Source: Oryzias latipes
Lineage: Eukaryota > Chordata > Actinopteri > Beloniformes > Adrianichthyidae
Direction of reading: 5' to 3'
NCBI RefSeq assembly: GCF_002234675.1
Contig: NC_019871.2
Span: 14,540,331 to 14,604,330, forward strand
DNA: 64,000 nt
The notes below the pieces were generated by a model. It had not been told where the DNA came from. It was given only the letters and a program-made list of their open reading frames with translations, and made no database searches. Made by a program: the position numbers and the translations under genes. How positions within the stretch are numbered: the stretch's first letter is position 1; the number at the start of each line of letters is the position of its first letter. Of this stretch, positions 32,174-45,519 are shown one piece after another.

Positions 32174-32385
32174 TTAACCTTTGTGCTATCCTAGGCACTT
32201 AACATTGGGAGGTGGGTCATCTAGACCCACTAGACAGTGCGCTGAACCTTTTTTCTTCAATGATTTGTGATCTTCACTGGTGTCCATGGATTACATGAAA
32301 TCTTTCCACCTTTATCCAGCTTTGTCATGGTAGGGAGAACACGTCAATGTAAGGGTGGGGTCATCTAAGATAGCACAAGGGTTAA
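32174..32385 (+). mobile_element. piggyBac-type MITE, copy 3
   Basis: TTAA on both sides; the left terminal repeat is CCTTTGTGCTATCC and the right is ATAGCACAAGGG. Nearly identical to copy 4 across the interior. Confidence 0.92.
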
Positions 32386-32892
32386 AGAGGAGCTCTGTAA
32401 TCAGTTTTTATGTCTTCAGGTTGATAAAGGATTTTTCTGCTTCCTATCAGATAATTAACAGCCTAATAACCTGAGCTCAGGGCTATAGGGATGGGATTAC
32501 TGATTACCATTAACCATGCTAATAGCTGCTATGAACGGGGAGTGGATCCAACAGTGGACCGTGGTATACTTTGTACATTGTCTTAAGGATTAGGTGTTTC
32601 TTGAGCCGTTAATACGATGCAATACGTCTGAGGCCCTGATTAAAAGACTTTTTTCCAGAGACAAAACTATCAAACAAAAAAAATCTAACAACAAGACATT
32701 AGTCTGACTCCTATATCCTCTTATTGTGAAACACATTTGACCTGCCCTCTTTTATACATTTAATTAAGATCATTTGTTTTCTTTATAATAATGACTCATC
32801 ATTACATAATACTATTGAATTATGAACTTTACAAGAAATTACATTTGATGATAATCCTGAACCAGAGGCTTAGTTTTATCATTTCTATGCAT
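32386..32892. other. Non-coding spacer
   Basis: AT-rich, nothing recognisable. Confidence 0.4.
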
Positions 32893-33105
32893 GTAACCCT
32901 TGTGCTATCCTAGGTACTTTAACATTGGGAGTTGGGTCATCTAGACCCACAAGACAGTGCTCTGAACCTTTTTTCTTCAATGATTTGTGATCTTCACTGG
33001 TGTCCATGGATTACATGAAATCTTTCCACCTTTATCCAGCTTTGTCATGGTAGGGAGAACACGTCAATGTAAGGGTGGGGTCATCTAAGATAGCACTAGG
33101 GTTAA
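32893..33105 (+). mobile_element. piggyBac-type MITE, copy 4
   Basis: The left flank is GTAA (mutated TTAA) then CCCTTGTGCTATCC; the right end is TAGCACTAGGG then TTAA. The interior matches copy 3 with only a few changes. Confidence 0.92.
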
Positions 33106-34071
33106 AGCAGCAATTGTGAGTCCTTGAAATACATCCAGAAAAAACTAGTTTTGCTTTTATAGCTGGATCATTTGTGCCATAGTGTATAACCTAGCCATAA
33201 AAACAGTGCACAAGGCTCATAAAAGGTGGTGCTAAGACCCTTTTGGGTTTAGTAAAGCATAAGTTAGAACCTGCATGGGCCTGAAAACTTTCTAGAGTGT
33301 CTTCCTTTGTGTTTTGAAACAATACTCTACGTTTCTGTATTTCAACTTGCTTGCTAATTGGAACACCATAGTCATTATCACAAAAATGTGCTTTCCCTTC
33401 TATTCTCTTTGTGCAGTCGCATGTCTTTTATTTATAACCTGAATACCGTATGTAAAGGTGATTTATTTGTTGATCTTTTACTATATTTTTTTAAGGTGCT
33501 TGAGAGTATGATAGAAGAGAAAGTGCCCCCGGCTAAATTAAACAGTAGCAAAATAATTATTTATTTAAAAAATAAATACATGACATTGCAGCTCAAAACT
33601 GATTGCCAAGAAGAGATTGAGTTGCTAATCTCCCTTTATCTGGCTGGAATGATCTTGCACAGACTTTTACATAAATCGGGGGCTTAAATTTCCATGGCCT
33701 GAAGCCACCAGCCTGCTGTTTGCTAACACAGAGGTTGCAGAGTTGTTTGAAATGTTTCTGTGCAGCACTGCTCGCAGGATTATGTTTTAATAAGCTTACA
33801 TAAACACCCCCCACAGAGCTGTCTCATTATGGGAAGCTAATTGATTTGCTTGTGTCCTGAAGTCAGCGGTGCCTCTTTGAACAACTCTGTGTTTTGTTAC
33901 TAAGAGGCCCATCTCTGCCTGTGGCGCAAAAAGCATGTGTCAGGCAAACTATCTGGATGAGAACATTTCTACACTTGCACATACAGGTGTAGTATATGGG
34001 GCTAGGGGTTTTACAGAAAGAAAAAAAACCTACGCAAGCTAGCAGTTTGTCACTTTTTTTTACATTCATCC
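33106..34071. other. Non-coding, no supported gene
   Basis: The plus frame 33358-33687 is 109 codons, but it is AT-rich and shows no family resemblance. Confidence 0.4.
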
Positions 34072-34190
34072 ATTGTCTTAACCCGCTGTATTCATTCTGA
34101 GGTCACATAACTGCCAGAGTCTAACCTGGCTGCTGTTGGGCGAAGGCGGGGAACACCCTGGATGGGTCGCCAGCCTGTCATGGGCGTCAC
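34072..34190 (-). mobile_element. Tail fragment of the 29700-type fish repeat
   Basis: Reads CATCCATTGTCTTAACCCGC and then GAAGGCGGGGAACACCCTGG and GTCGCCAGCCTGTC, the reverse complement of the repeat's 3' part. Confidence 0.7.
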
Positions 34191-37100
34191 TTGTTTCATA
34201 CAACATCAACATTTTTGGGCTAAAATAATTTACACTAATTTTTATTTCAATATTTTAAAAACTAAACATTGAATATTAATTTGTTTTGGGGGTTTTTGCG
34301 CCTTATTCACTACAGGAATCTTAACAATCTTGAAGTTTTTAGAGTAAATCAGATTCATTTTTTTCTTTTTCTTTTTCTGTGTGTGGATTTTCTTATGCGG
34401 TCCCTCGAGACAACCTCAAGTTTGACTTGGAGTTTTATAGAGGAAATTAAAGTACAATATATTCAAATCAGTCCCTGAGTAGTTACTTTACTAGTTACTT
34501 TTCTACTCTTGACCTATTGAGTAATTGAATTGATAGTCTACCCACCGTCTGCCAAAACGTGCACTTTTGGGTGGAGCTTTTCATGCTTCCTCACATTAAA
34601 GTAAATTTTTCATCATGTACTGGCGTTGACTGGCTCTTCTAGTAAGAGCTATTGTGAGCTGAACTAATTACATTCCAAGCAGATTTTCACAGAGACTTTA
34701 ATCTACCAACTTTTGACCCCCTGCTACTTTTTTATTGCACACAGGAGGGACAGTTTTTATTCATGACAATTCCTCTAATTGTTTTCAAAAACCATATGCC
34801 CAAAAGAATCCTTCATGAATTTGATGACAGCCTTCGGGATCTTTATGGATTCTCCGAAATATAAAAAAAATCCATAATTTACTCACATTCCTTTCATTTT
34901 ATTGGAAACATTTGCCATATTTGAATGTCACAAATGTGGAAAAGCAAATTTACAGCTGCAAAGACTGTTTTAAAGACATTCTTGTCTTCACAGTATGTTC
35001 ATTGCGAAAGGGATGCACAAGAATGCTGCATGGAAATTGGTGCAGCTAAATACAGTTTGAGTAAATTTTCTAAAATCTGATGACTGTCACTCGAATGTGA
35101 ACCGTTTAGAATTATGTAGTTCAGACACAGAGCAGATACACCACTATCCTTGATAAGAACCAAGTGTCTCAAGTTGCCTGCACCAGTTTTGGTGCTTAGA
35201 GCTAAATTTTATCTGGGGCAGTAAAATGTCCTTGTTGAACGTAGAAAGGTGCTGTTTTACTGAAACTGGAGCACAGGAATGCAGACTTTGTTTAATACCG
35301 TTTTGATTTCACACACCAAACAGCCTTTACTCTCAGTTTTTTTGTCCAAGTCAATCAAATTCTCTGCTTGAATCCAAGTGAGCAGCTGATGTCACTGTCA
35401 GTGGTTGTGATTGGCTCGCAGCAGCAGCTCACTCAGCTGATGCTATCTGACAAGAGTCCACACACACACGCTGTTATCTGCAGAAATGGCTCACAGGTCC
35501 ACTGACCTGATTTACTTCAGGACCCATGCATCTGCTTTCTTCTCTTCTCTCCATCGTCCCGTCACTTCATCCCACGCTCCCTCTTTCTCTCTGCTTCTTC
35601 CGTCACTTGCTTATCAGTTTACTTTAGCAGCGTTCTGTTTTTCTTGACTTGATTGCTAACAGCCTGAGGTGCTTTAATCACTCATTTGGAACAAATAGAG
35701 CCCTGTTGTGTTTCTGCCATGTTTTCCCCGGCCTTGATGTCATATCACTGCTTCACTGTTTAGTTTGAGAATCCAATAGCCTTCAGGTTGACAGATTGAT
35801 CTCAGATAACATATTAGTGTATCGACTGGGTGTTTCCGAACATCTGCAGCGTGGGTAAATGAACAAAAGTGCAGCTTGAAGACCTAAAGAATACGTTAAG
35901 GTGGTGACTGATAAAGCTGGTCAGGGCTGCTTGATTATTTACCTGCCTCAGTAACTCATTATGGTGCGCTGACCAGACCATGAGGATCATTGGACCAAAG
36001 GTTTCCTTGTTGCAGAGCAAACACAGATAGCAATGTTTAGCACATGCAGCATCGACTGACTTGATGGTCAAATGTTTCATGGAGTTAGACCAACAATGTA
36101 TCCTCAAAGTACAGGGAGAACAAGCACAAGCGTTGACAAGTTTGGGAAGTTATAATAGTAAAAATCAGCAGGGGAAATAAAACAAATAAAAACTGCATCT
36201 GCAACTGTGTTTGTAGCTTTTTTTTTTTTACGAAGAAAATGACAAGTTGTTTGTACAAAACCAATCTTTAATTAGAGATTCCTGTAATGTCAGATGTTGA
36301 ACACAAACTTCTCATATTCATGGCATTTTAGGCAAATAAGTGATAAGTCTGCTTTTTTTTGTTTGCAGTAAAAAAAATTAATCACACAAACCTGAAGGGA
36401 TTTTAAAACGTGTCTTGTGTTTTGGCTTTGATCAACCTAATATATCCTGAGGGGGAAAAAAACAAGTTAACATCCTGGAATAAGAGTAAACCCAAAGTCT
36501 GTGCCAAAAAGGCCATTTTAAAAGAACATAAATTTAAAATAATCTTCTAATGTGGTCTATGACCAAAATTTAAATAAAAAAAACTACAGAGGTTGAAATG
36601 CAACATGGAAAAGTGCCTTTATATACTTTTCTTACCTATTTAAGGACAAACTGATGTTAGATTTTTGTCAAGGGGAATCTAATTTCTGACCAAGTCAGCC
36701 AAATGTGTTTAGATCTTTTAATCTGAGTACCCATGGAGCTACACTAACAGTGTGTCATTCATGATATGTTCATAACTGGAAAACTTGTATATTCCTGCTT
36801 GTATATAAATGTGGTTTGTTCCATGCAGGTTTCTTCACATTGCACTGAACCATCAAAGATACACAGATTATCTCATGTTGAAACTTTTCCCTCAGGATTT
36901 GAGGCTGTGAGGTGAAGCATTGCAACATCATTTGGGGCCTGATCAACACTCTCCTGCTCAGCCTGAGGAGATGCATCTTAATGGAAAATCAAACCTGTCA
37001 TGAACTGGGACATTTTGTTCCAGCTTCTCGTCCAATGCACTTTCTGATACGCTCGTGAAATCTAGACCAGGACCCGTGGAGGCTTTAGCGCTTGCTGCAA

Positions 37101-39238
37101 GCCCAAAGGAGGCAGCTGTTGGCAGTTATGGGGCCAGTTATGTAAGCTTGTCCCCCTCTCCCTGCACAGCCAGGCTCTTTTCAGGCTCATTGCATGCTGG
37201 GCCTGAAGCTTTTTATCAGAAACAGAGATAACACCTGCAGAAGTGCTCCACTTCTCTGTCCCCAAACATTGCAGTAAATTTACAGCTCAATGGGAAAGAA
37301 ACAGAAGGTATTATCTTTTAACTTTTTAACACACTTTTCTTACTAATTTATTTAGTTTCAGTCCTTTTTGCCTTCTTTTTTGTGTTCTTCTACCTTGTGC
37401 TTTTCGTACTTGGTCTCTTTCCAGAAACTCCCTATTCCCCAAATCTGAGAATGTCCATTCATTTTCAAGTAAACTATGAAAAACAACGACCCATTCTCCA
37501 ATCTCTAACCAGAAGGATGATCGTTTTTCACCTTTTTTTGCCCTTACCTATGTATTTTTCTTCTTTTTCCACCTATTCACTTGTGTAAAGCAACTTATCT
37601 TTTAATTTTTGTATCACCATTTGCTCAAAACAGTACTCTGTTATAAACCTTGAGTAATTAATCCATTTTTCTTTCGTCACTGCCACCACAGGCGCTTGTG
37701 ACGGCAGACTTTCATTGATTGATTGCTCAGTAATCCCACAGAACCAACACAAAACAAAATCAATGTTTGAGCATGACCTGCAGCGCACAGCAGGCAGGGG
37801 CACCCCAGAGCCAGCATTAAGCCCCATGATCACCATCTTTCAACAGAGGATATAAATGCTTCCTTCTTTTTAGTGCCTAATTGTGGAGGCCATTGCTGTG
37901 ATCCAAAAGACACTGTGGCTTTAACTAGAGCTGATCTACCCACTATAATTGTGAAGCTTTGCCCCTTCCCCGCAGCCTTTGAAACTTGAGAAAAGGATCC
38001 ATGATCTCTGACCTCAAGCCCCCCACCACCACCTTTCTGGAAAAAAGACCCCCCTTTTGCTCCCCCTTTGGACAGGATGTGACCCAGAAGAGAAGCTCTG
38101 CAGGAGGGTCTTGACCTGAGACACTGTCCAGACTAAGTGTCTAGATCCAGCTGATGTAGAACTAAAGACAGAACCAAAGGATCAAATGTAAGCTGTTGAG
38201 AAAACTCTTCCATAAAGATGTTGGGATTTCTTCATACAGACATTACTGTTCATCGTCTTGAGTCTCGGCTCGGACACATTGTTTGGAATCAGGCTGTTAT
38301 TGAGTGAGAAAAGTCAACTGGTCTATTGCAGTGGGGGCAAAGGTCAAAGCAGAAATTGCTCTCTTAACCTAACCACTTTTTTCAACTGCATTCACGTGAC
38401 AGATGACGTTATTACAGGCATTTACTTTCACGTGTGCCTTTTTTTAATGCGTTACACTATTAACAGCTTTCTATGTGTTTCTAGTAATTTCTGCATGTGG
38501 CTACAGCAAGTACATTATGACAAAAACTTTCAATAAACTCTGACCTAATATGTTTAAGATGTTTTTTATTAACAAAGGTATGTTAGGATTTTACAATATG
38601 TCGTGCAAAAATAACAAAATACTCTTTTATCTACATTTTATTTGACAATAGCAATAGTTTAGTCTCAGATTCCTGGTTGCACAAAGATAAGAAAAATATG
38701 CTTTATTTATTTTATGTGAAGTCAAGAGTTCAGTTGGTCTTAAGTATTATTATGTCCCTCTTTTTGAAAATAAATAACTAAATAAACCAGAATGAAAATC
38801 CAGACACATGAGAATAATAAAAAGATCAAAGTACTTTTAAAAGTAGTATTTATGTTTTTAAGTTCCTTTATACATCATGAAACCATGGTCTGATATCATT
38901 GGGAACAATTAAGCCTGTAACCTTGTGTGGACTGACTCACACCCTCACATTACAGTTTTCTTTTTTATTCAACATCCTCTCCCACCCACTGCTCACCCCT
39001 GCCCATCCCTCGCTTGACATTATGAAAGTCTTCAGTCACTCCCAGTAAACTTTATAAGAGCAAACTCCTTTTGTGATGCCATCCACACCATCCATTTGTT
39101 CTTGTTTAACTATTTAACTAAGATTTTCTCCGAGTGCCACGTTGGAAAGTAATCAAGCCAAGTTTCTCTTTTGAGTCTTGGAAAATTGCTTTGATGCTTT
39201 GAACTAATTGGTTTTTGTTCGGTTCCTTTTCATTTTAG
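34191..39238. other. Gene-poor region, no supported gene
   Basis: About 5 kb without a convincing exon. 35390-35600 is less AT-rich, with GCAGCAGCAGCTCACTCAGC and TGACCTGATTTAC words, and could be regulatory, but nothing shows this directly. Confidence 0.4.
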
Positions 39239-39384
39239 ACAGCTAGTTCTTTTCTTTGTCGGACTGCGAAGCGACAGCTAACAAAACATCAGGAGGAGCT
39301 GAGTTGGTAGGAGAGGGTTTGGACACGTTTGGAACGGGGTCGTGACGTCTGGTGTTTGTCAGCAGCAAAGCTGCTTTCACCGCG
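39239..39384 (+). ncRNA. Candidate non-coding exon (5' UTR or lncRNA exon)
   Basis: A strong polypyrimidine tract and acceptor (GGTTCCTTTTCATTTTAG|AC) and a consensus donor (CGCG|GTAAGAATG) bound 146 bases that are richer in G+C and CpG than the surroundings. All three plus frames contain stops, so it cannot be an internal coding exon. It might be a 5' untranslated exon of a gene beyond the window or a lncRNA exon. The minus strand lacks matching splice sites. Confidence 0.3.
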
Positions 39385-42300
39385 GTAAGAATGAGAACAA
39401 AAACCTGCAGCAGGGTTTATCTCTAAGCACTTACAGCTTACAGTTCAATACAGTGTTGTTCTGATAAATAAAACATTTTTACCCTTACAGCCAAACTAGT
39501 GTAGCCTACACGTTCTATAAGAAATCTGTGAAGACTAGTAAAACTCATAGCTTAAAAAAAATCTCAAGAAAGCTGTCTTAAAGTGGTCTTCTTTGTCCAA
39601 ATGCCAAGATTTACTGCAACTTCAAGAGATTACATTCAATTGTATTGTATTTATATAGCCCAATAATACAACAAACAAAGCTGCATATGAATTTCCTTAA
39701 CTGTCATGGGGTCATTAACATTAAACACTTAAAGAAGTCTTTAATGTAAATAAGATGGCCAGATTTTTGACCACAGACTTGGTTTATGCAGGTCTGTCAC
39801 TTTGTGTAGAAACATCTATGAAATTTACCTGGATGGACAATGTTTGCTTCTGGACAGACCTGTCGGTTTAAATGAGGAACCTCACTGCTCAACATGATGT
39901 GATGATGAAAAATATGGAACACATGTCAACCTATGTAGTTTGCTATTTAAAAAAAAACAGTATGTATAGGATCTTGTTCACAATCTTTAGTTTTGCTCTT
40001 AGCCTGGTTCTCCACCACTTTCAAATAAGGTACATGGTGGTAACCACTCCCCAAAGTCTGCACCAAGTTTCCTTTGCTCTGTGTCAGATAAGTCTTCATC
40101 TTCCAGACATTACATTTTCCGGTTTCTTTTAAAACCACTAGAGATAGGTTTAAAATTCAAGGCAATAGTTCATTGTCTGTTTTACTATTTCTTTCTTTGC
40201 ATATGGCTCATGATTAAATCACAAAGATGGCATTGGTGACGTTCAAATTTCAGCAGTTGAGGAACGTTGATTAGTAAAAACAATTCGAGCACCTTGTCTA
40301 ACTGCATGCTGCTTACACACATAAGTGACATTGCATTTTGTTTATTTGCTAATAGGGTAAAAGGGAGGGAAGTTCAGGAAGGCCTGAATCAGTCACAAAG
40401 CAGCAGCAAAAAGATGAAGGAGACTTAGAGAAAAGCACATTAAGTGTTGTGGGAGAGGAAAATAAAAGGATGAATGAAGAGTGCTGCCATTTTTTTCAGC
40501 TTTGGGAAAATCACGGCAACTGTAACCAAGTACAAAATTCTGTCAAAGGCCATGCACTTTTTTCAAAGTTTACATAAAAATGTGGACACTTTGAAGACAA
40601 AGTGAAACTTTAGAGAGGACTGGAGAAAGAGAGGAGCTAAGAGAAAAATTGAAAACTTCCATCCAACAACCTACTCAGTGGCCTCATTATTGAAAAACGT
40701 CCTTGTTTGTGGTGGCTGGTCTGACCTAGACTTTTGAAAATGAAGACCTGTGGGTTTCTAAACACTTCAAGCTAAAGGACAAAGTAGCTATTTAAAAGTC
40801 ATTCCCTCTGTCAATAGGTGTGATTGTCACTGTGTTTGAAAGAAACGCATGAGCTCATGTGTGAACGAGTGACCCCTCCAAAGGAGCTCTGGTGCACTGA
40901 CACAATTTATTTTCACATCCAGTCAGGTTCTGAATATAAGTGAGGCTCAGTGAGTCTGAGCCTTGGATTAGACAGCCGGGAGAAACAGTTTGTGACTGAT
41001 GGTCAGTTTCCCACACTCATTTATGACAGAGGCTGCAATTTAGCTACCTAGCTAGTAAGTAAAACATATAAATATCTAATTTGGTGGAGTAAATTCAAAT
41101 TTTTTCTCGTTTTCTAATAAGCCCAAATTTTAACATTAGTAATTTATTGTTGCAGTTTACCTTTGATAAAGCTTTGGTGTCTTTCTCTAATTATGTGTGA
41201 GTGTGTGTCCCCATGTTTATAACAAAAAAAAGATTTTTTTTATTTATGCAAATGTTATGTATTTTCCATAATTACAAAGTAATCTGAATTTAATTAAAGA
41301 AGCAACAGTTGAACCAAACTCTTAAGAAAATTGCCCTCTCCTTCCTACGCGGTTTTTAATGTTTAAGTACTACATGTAAAAGTGTCTCAACTGGTTTGTC
41401 CTGTTCAGTTTTAATAACATACATTGCCTCAGAGAAAAAACTAACAGAAAGGCTAATCAGCAGCAGAGATCAGAAGCACTGTGTCTATTTCAAGTCACCA
41501 GGAACAGGTTCATGTGATGGAAACAGAAAACTGGACACTTCTCTTATTTTCAAGTCACTGCTTTATTTTTGAAACCAGAAACCTTCTTCCTCCAAAGTTA
41601 CAATGAAAACCGTCGTTGCTTTATCCAATGGAAGCAGTACATTCTTGTGCTGTTAAATGTTCATTTTAGCCTTCAGGCTGGAAAAAGCTTTAAGGGGAAA
41701 AAGTGTCTGTGACAGTTCTGAAGAACTACGGTAACTGTTTTTTTATCCTGTCCAGTATTTTCATTTATTTACTCAACTCATTGATTGGAGGATTGAGGAC
41801 AATTTCTGCAAAAAGGAATTCTGCAAACAATCAAGTTGACTTCTTAGGAGCATGCTGACATATTGTGATTCTGAAGCAGGGTTTTAGGGTGCGTTTGGTG
41901 TCAGTACTGTATTACTGCTGTGCTCTATGATTGTTCCTGCTCAAAAATGGCACACAGACTGACAAAGACACAATTACATTTAAAAAGCAGCTCAGTCTAG
42001 ACATTAAATGACAGTGGATCACTGTAAATATTGCATGAAGTAGCCTTCTGGGATTAGAGGGAGCAACTGCAGTGCTTCTGGAATTACATTGTAGGCTCTA
42101 TGTTTTCTGATTAGCATGACCCACTTTTACTGTGAGCTGCCACTAAGTAGAAACATATAGACACATTGATGTTCCTTTGCAAATTGGACCTTCTTTATGC
42201 TGGTTTGCAGCATTCAGCTACATGTTTACATTAAAAAAGAAGAAAATTAGCAAATGTGGATGTAACAGTTACCACCTGTCTATTTCTTTTTTTAATCTCT

Positions 42301-45105
42301 TTGATTTTAGGATATTGTTTGTCATTTTTTGAAATCTAAACACTCTAGATGTTAATGAAGGTGCATTAAACCCTCTGTGTCTGTTGACCATCTCTTTGCT
42401 GACCTAAGGAGTGTTGCAACTTTCATTACACACTTGCTCTCCAGTTTGTTTCAACAGTGGGTTTTACTCCTTCATATATCTCCTCTGTCATTTACTGAGA
42501 ACACACCTATCCTGTCTATACTCCTTCTCTTTCATTATGGCATGCTGCAAGTCTGTGTATCTGTGGCAGAAAATAAATGTGTGCCCAATGACTGCACTTA
42601 CCAGCTGCTTCTGATGTCTCAGGAGGACAGAGTCACTCTCAGCTGGGAGGTCACTGCGTCCGCATCTTAAACTGGGGACGTTTGCAGCAGCAACAGAGAT
42701 TTCTATCCAGAAATCTGTGCATTATTATAAAACATGACAATTTTCAATTTATCAAAGGATATCACGTGTCATACATAGTCCTCCTGATCATCATCAGTCA
42801 TGTTTCTAGTGCGTGAGTTAAAGTTAGGATCAAGCTCTGTTATTCATGGAAAATCTGAGCAGGAGTGATGCTGGATATCTGTTTAAACAGTGTTGTCATT
42901 GCACCGTCTGTCTGCTTTTCCATCTGGACATGCATGAATAACAACGTGTCTTTATCACAGAAACCTAACCCATCATTGCACGTTCTCTAGTCCCAACTGA
43001 ATGGATAAAATCTAAAGTTAGACCAGACTCCTCTACAGTTTATTTAGGACAGAACGGCTTGATTTTCTTCTACACAAATGTTGAATTCAATCTTTTTGAA
43101 TAGGTGTTTTGTTTTATTACATGTTGGTGGGAGGCATGTGGGAGCGTTCCAGGGGTCAGCTTGTAGGAGTGAGGAGCTTGTTGATGAATGGCATAGAGTG
43201 TATCTGTTTCTCTGTCAAAGAGGCTTATTGATGAGTCGTGTGAGAGAAGCTGCAGATAAACAGGAGGCAGCATTCCCCCAACCGAGCATGAAGCATCATG
43301 GTGAGACAGCTTACTGTATGTCTCCTGCAGTACTCTGTCCTTCCATCACGCCCACCGCATTACATAACTCACCCTAAACTTTAATGTAATGTACGGCTCT
43401 GCCACTCACGCCCGCCAACAAACAATGCAACTACTGACAGCGACGCATGAAGCTCACTGTAAACATTTTGCATTCAATTTCACTGTGATCTCCAAGTCCA
43501 ATAACAGCACTCACAGCTGCTACGGACCCCTGTAACTGGGGAGTAAATCTGATTGTGGAGACACCCAGTAACATAAATATAGAAAGATAAACAGACCTGA
43601 CAAGCTGCTGGATGAAGTGTTATGTTATATAAAGCTGGTGGCCTATTTGAGAGCCTGATGCAAATGCTGTCTCGTCTCGTCACCCGAAATTGGATATGCA
43701 TCCTCAGCAGCTTTCAACTTACTATGAAGGGAGATGTAGAGGCAGCTAGACACCAACAACCTTGACAAAACGCCAATTGTGTGTGTAGATAATAAAAGAA
43801 CTTGAGTGTGGTGCCTGCTTTGCAGTGATACAGTCATATCTAGGTAAAAAATGTCTTTCTTTGTGTGTGTGTGCCTCTCAGCTAAAGAAAAGTGTGAGAT
43901 GAGCACTGCTTTGAAACGTGTTGATGGAAAGGAGCCTGCAGGCTACAGACATGGAGGATGATGTAACGGGACAATGTTGAAAAAGTAAAATGATGGGCGC
44001 AATCAACTGAAGACGAGACACCCTGACCATGGGGGTGGAAAAAAGGGGTGTTCTGAAAGGAGACAGCAGGATACAAAGGAGGGAGGGGAACAGACATGAA
44101 AAGGACTGAGGGTTTAGATAAGACAGCGGAACGGATAAAGGACTGAAAAAATAAAACAGTGGAAAGTTGGATAGCAACCGCTATGGAAAGAAAAAGAGAA
44201 AAGATGATTTAATTTTTTTTTGTAGATAAAAGTCAAAGGCTGTTAAAGCTGGCCTCAGCATGAGAGTTGATGGGAAATCCAGCCTTCAGCCTTGTTAGTA
44301 TCACTGCAGCTTTGACGTCAGAGGGAGAACAGCAAATATCAGGGCAGCTTTGTAAAAGGTTTGTGAGGATTAGACTCAACAAAGGACGCCGGTTTATGAA
44401 AACTCCTGCTGCAAAATGGCCATTTACTGGAAGGCAAGCACTGAAACAGTCTCTTTGATGAATTATTATGGGAAACTCTGTGGACTTTGATCCCTAAAGG
44501 AACAAAGAAAGACACTTCCACCCCTGTTGATAGGACCAAACAGGCATTTATTTGAGCCACATCATGATAGTCGTGTGTTAAAAGCAGCTGTGAAACACAT
44601 GTGTATTAAGTCCACTTCTGCACACATGTCACCTGAGCCACCACGGATACAGAAACATTCAGTGTGACCTGGTTAGTGGACCGTGTCTATTGAAGCTATG
44701 TCTGTCTAACATAGTTCATGTGGTAAAACAATGAGGCCAAGGATATGCAAATGTGTACTTGTGATTTAATACAGTTCTTATCAGACTTGAGGTTGTTTTA
44801 ATATGGTAGGTCTGATGGAGAAAGTTTTGCTGCCATACCAAACCTGCATTCACTTATTTATTTTTTACATGGGAAAGTATTGAGAGAAGGTTCAAATTAG
44901 AAAGCAGCTTAAAAAAATTAAATAAAAAAAATAAAACTTTATTAAACTCAAAAGTAAAAATGTGTTTATAAAATTTTAACCTTTTTATAAAGAAAAACCA
45001 TCTGTTGTTACAATATGAAATAGAATATTCAGATTGTGAGAGCAGTCTTCAGAGGTGATCCCTAAACTTCTTCCTACAGTTTGATCAGCCGTGGCAATGA
45101 CCTTG
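39385..45105. other. Gene-poor region, no supported gene
   Basis: No convincing coding exon. A short repeat fragment at about 39635-39665 (GTATTTATATAGCCCAATAA) has the look of a fish SINE head. The plus frame 42377-42670 is discussed under findings. Confidence 0.4.
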
Positions 45106-45185
45106 TACAGTAAAGACCAAAAGTTTGGACACACCTTCCCATTCATTTGAATGAGAAGGTGTGTCCAACCTTTGGTCTGTACTGC
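45106..45185 (-). mobile_element. Tc1-type hairpin MITE, copy 1
   Basis: An ~77 bp near-perfect palindrome: CAGTAAAGACCAAAAGTTTG onward on one arm, and CAACCTTTGGTCTGTACTG on the other, with ATTCATTTGAATGAG at the centre. TA precedes the left end. The asymmetric bases show it lies in the opposite direction to copy 2. Confidence 0.88.
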
Positions 45186-45437
45186 AGGTCACAGATGTGG
45201 ATGTCAGCCTTTGCGGATATGGTGATCTTTTGATTGGTGCTCAAGTTTTATTCATGAAGCTATAAAGGCAATATATTTATATATGCGTGTGTGTGTGACT
45301 GTTGTTATTTGAATTAATGTGAAGGCTAAATAGTAATATTAATTTGTTTTATTTTGAAAATCAAATATATTTATTTTACACTGATCGTGTTCTTGTCAAT
45401 GTCACATTTGCCATTCTTGTCAAGACTGAGACACTAG
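45186..45437. other. Spacer between two hairpin MITEs
   Basis: AT-rich 250 bases with GTGTGTGTGT at about 45285; nothing else seen. Confidence 0.5.
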
Positions 45438-45519
45438 TACAGTACAGACCAAAAGTTTGGACACACCTTCTCATTCAAATGAATGGGAAGGTGTGTCCAA
45501 ACCTTTGGTCTTTACTGTA
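45438..45519 (+). mobile_element. Tc1-type hairpin MITE, copy 2
   Basis: TA on both sides of a 78-bp palindrome that begins CAGTACAGACCAAAAGTTTG and ends GGTCTTTACTG. CAGT ends and TA duplication are Tc1/mariner hallmarks. There is no internal sequence beyond the two arms. Confidence 0.9.

Noticed and set aside
31477..33105. CRISPR-like recurrence of a ~212 bp sequence
   Set aside because: The recurring unit is a transposon-type element with TTAA duplications in a vertebrate genome; spacing and length do not fit a CRISPR array.
43878..44177. Two overlapping minus-strand frames of 99 and 71 codons
   Set aside because: Two frames open over the same pyrimidine-rich DNA, low-complexity S/F/P content, no splice context.
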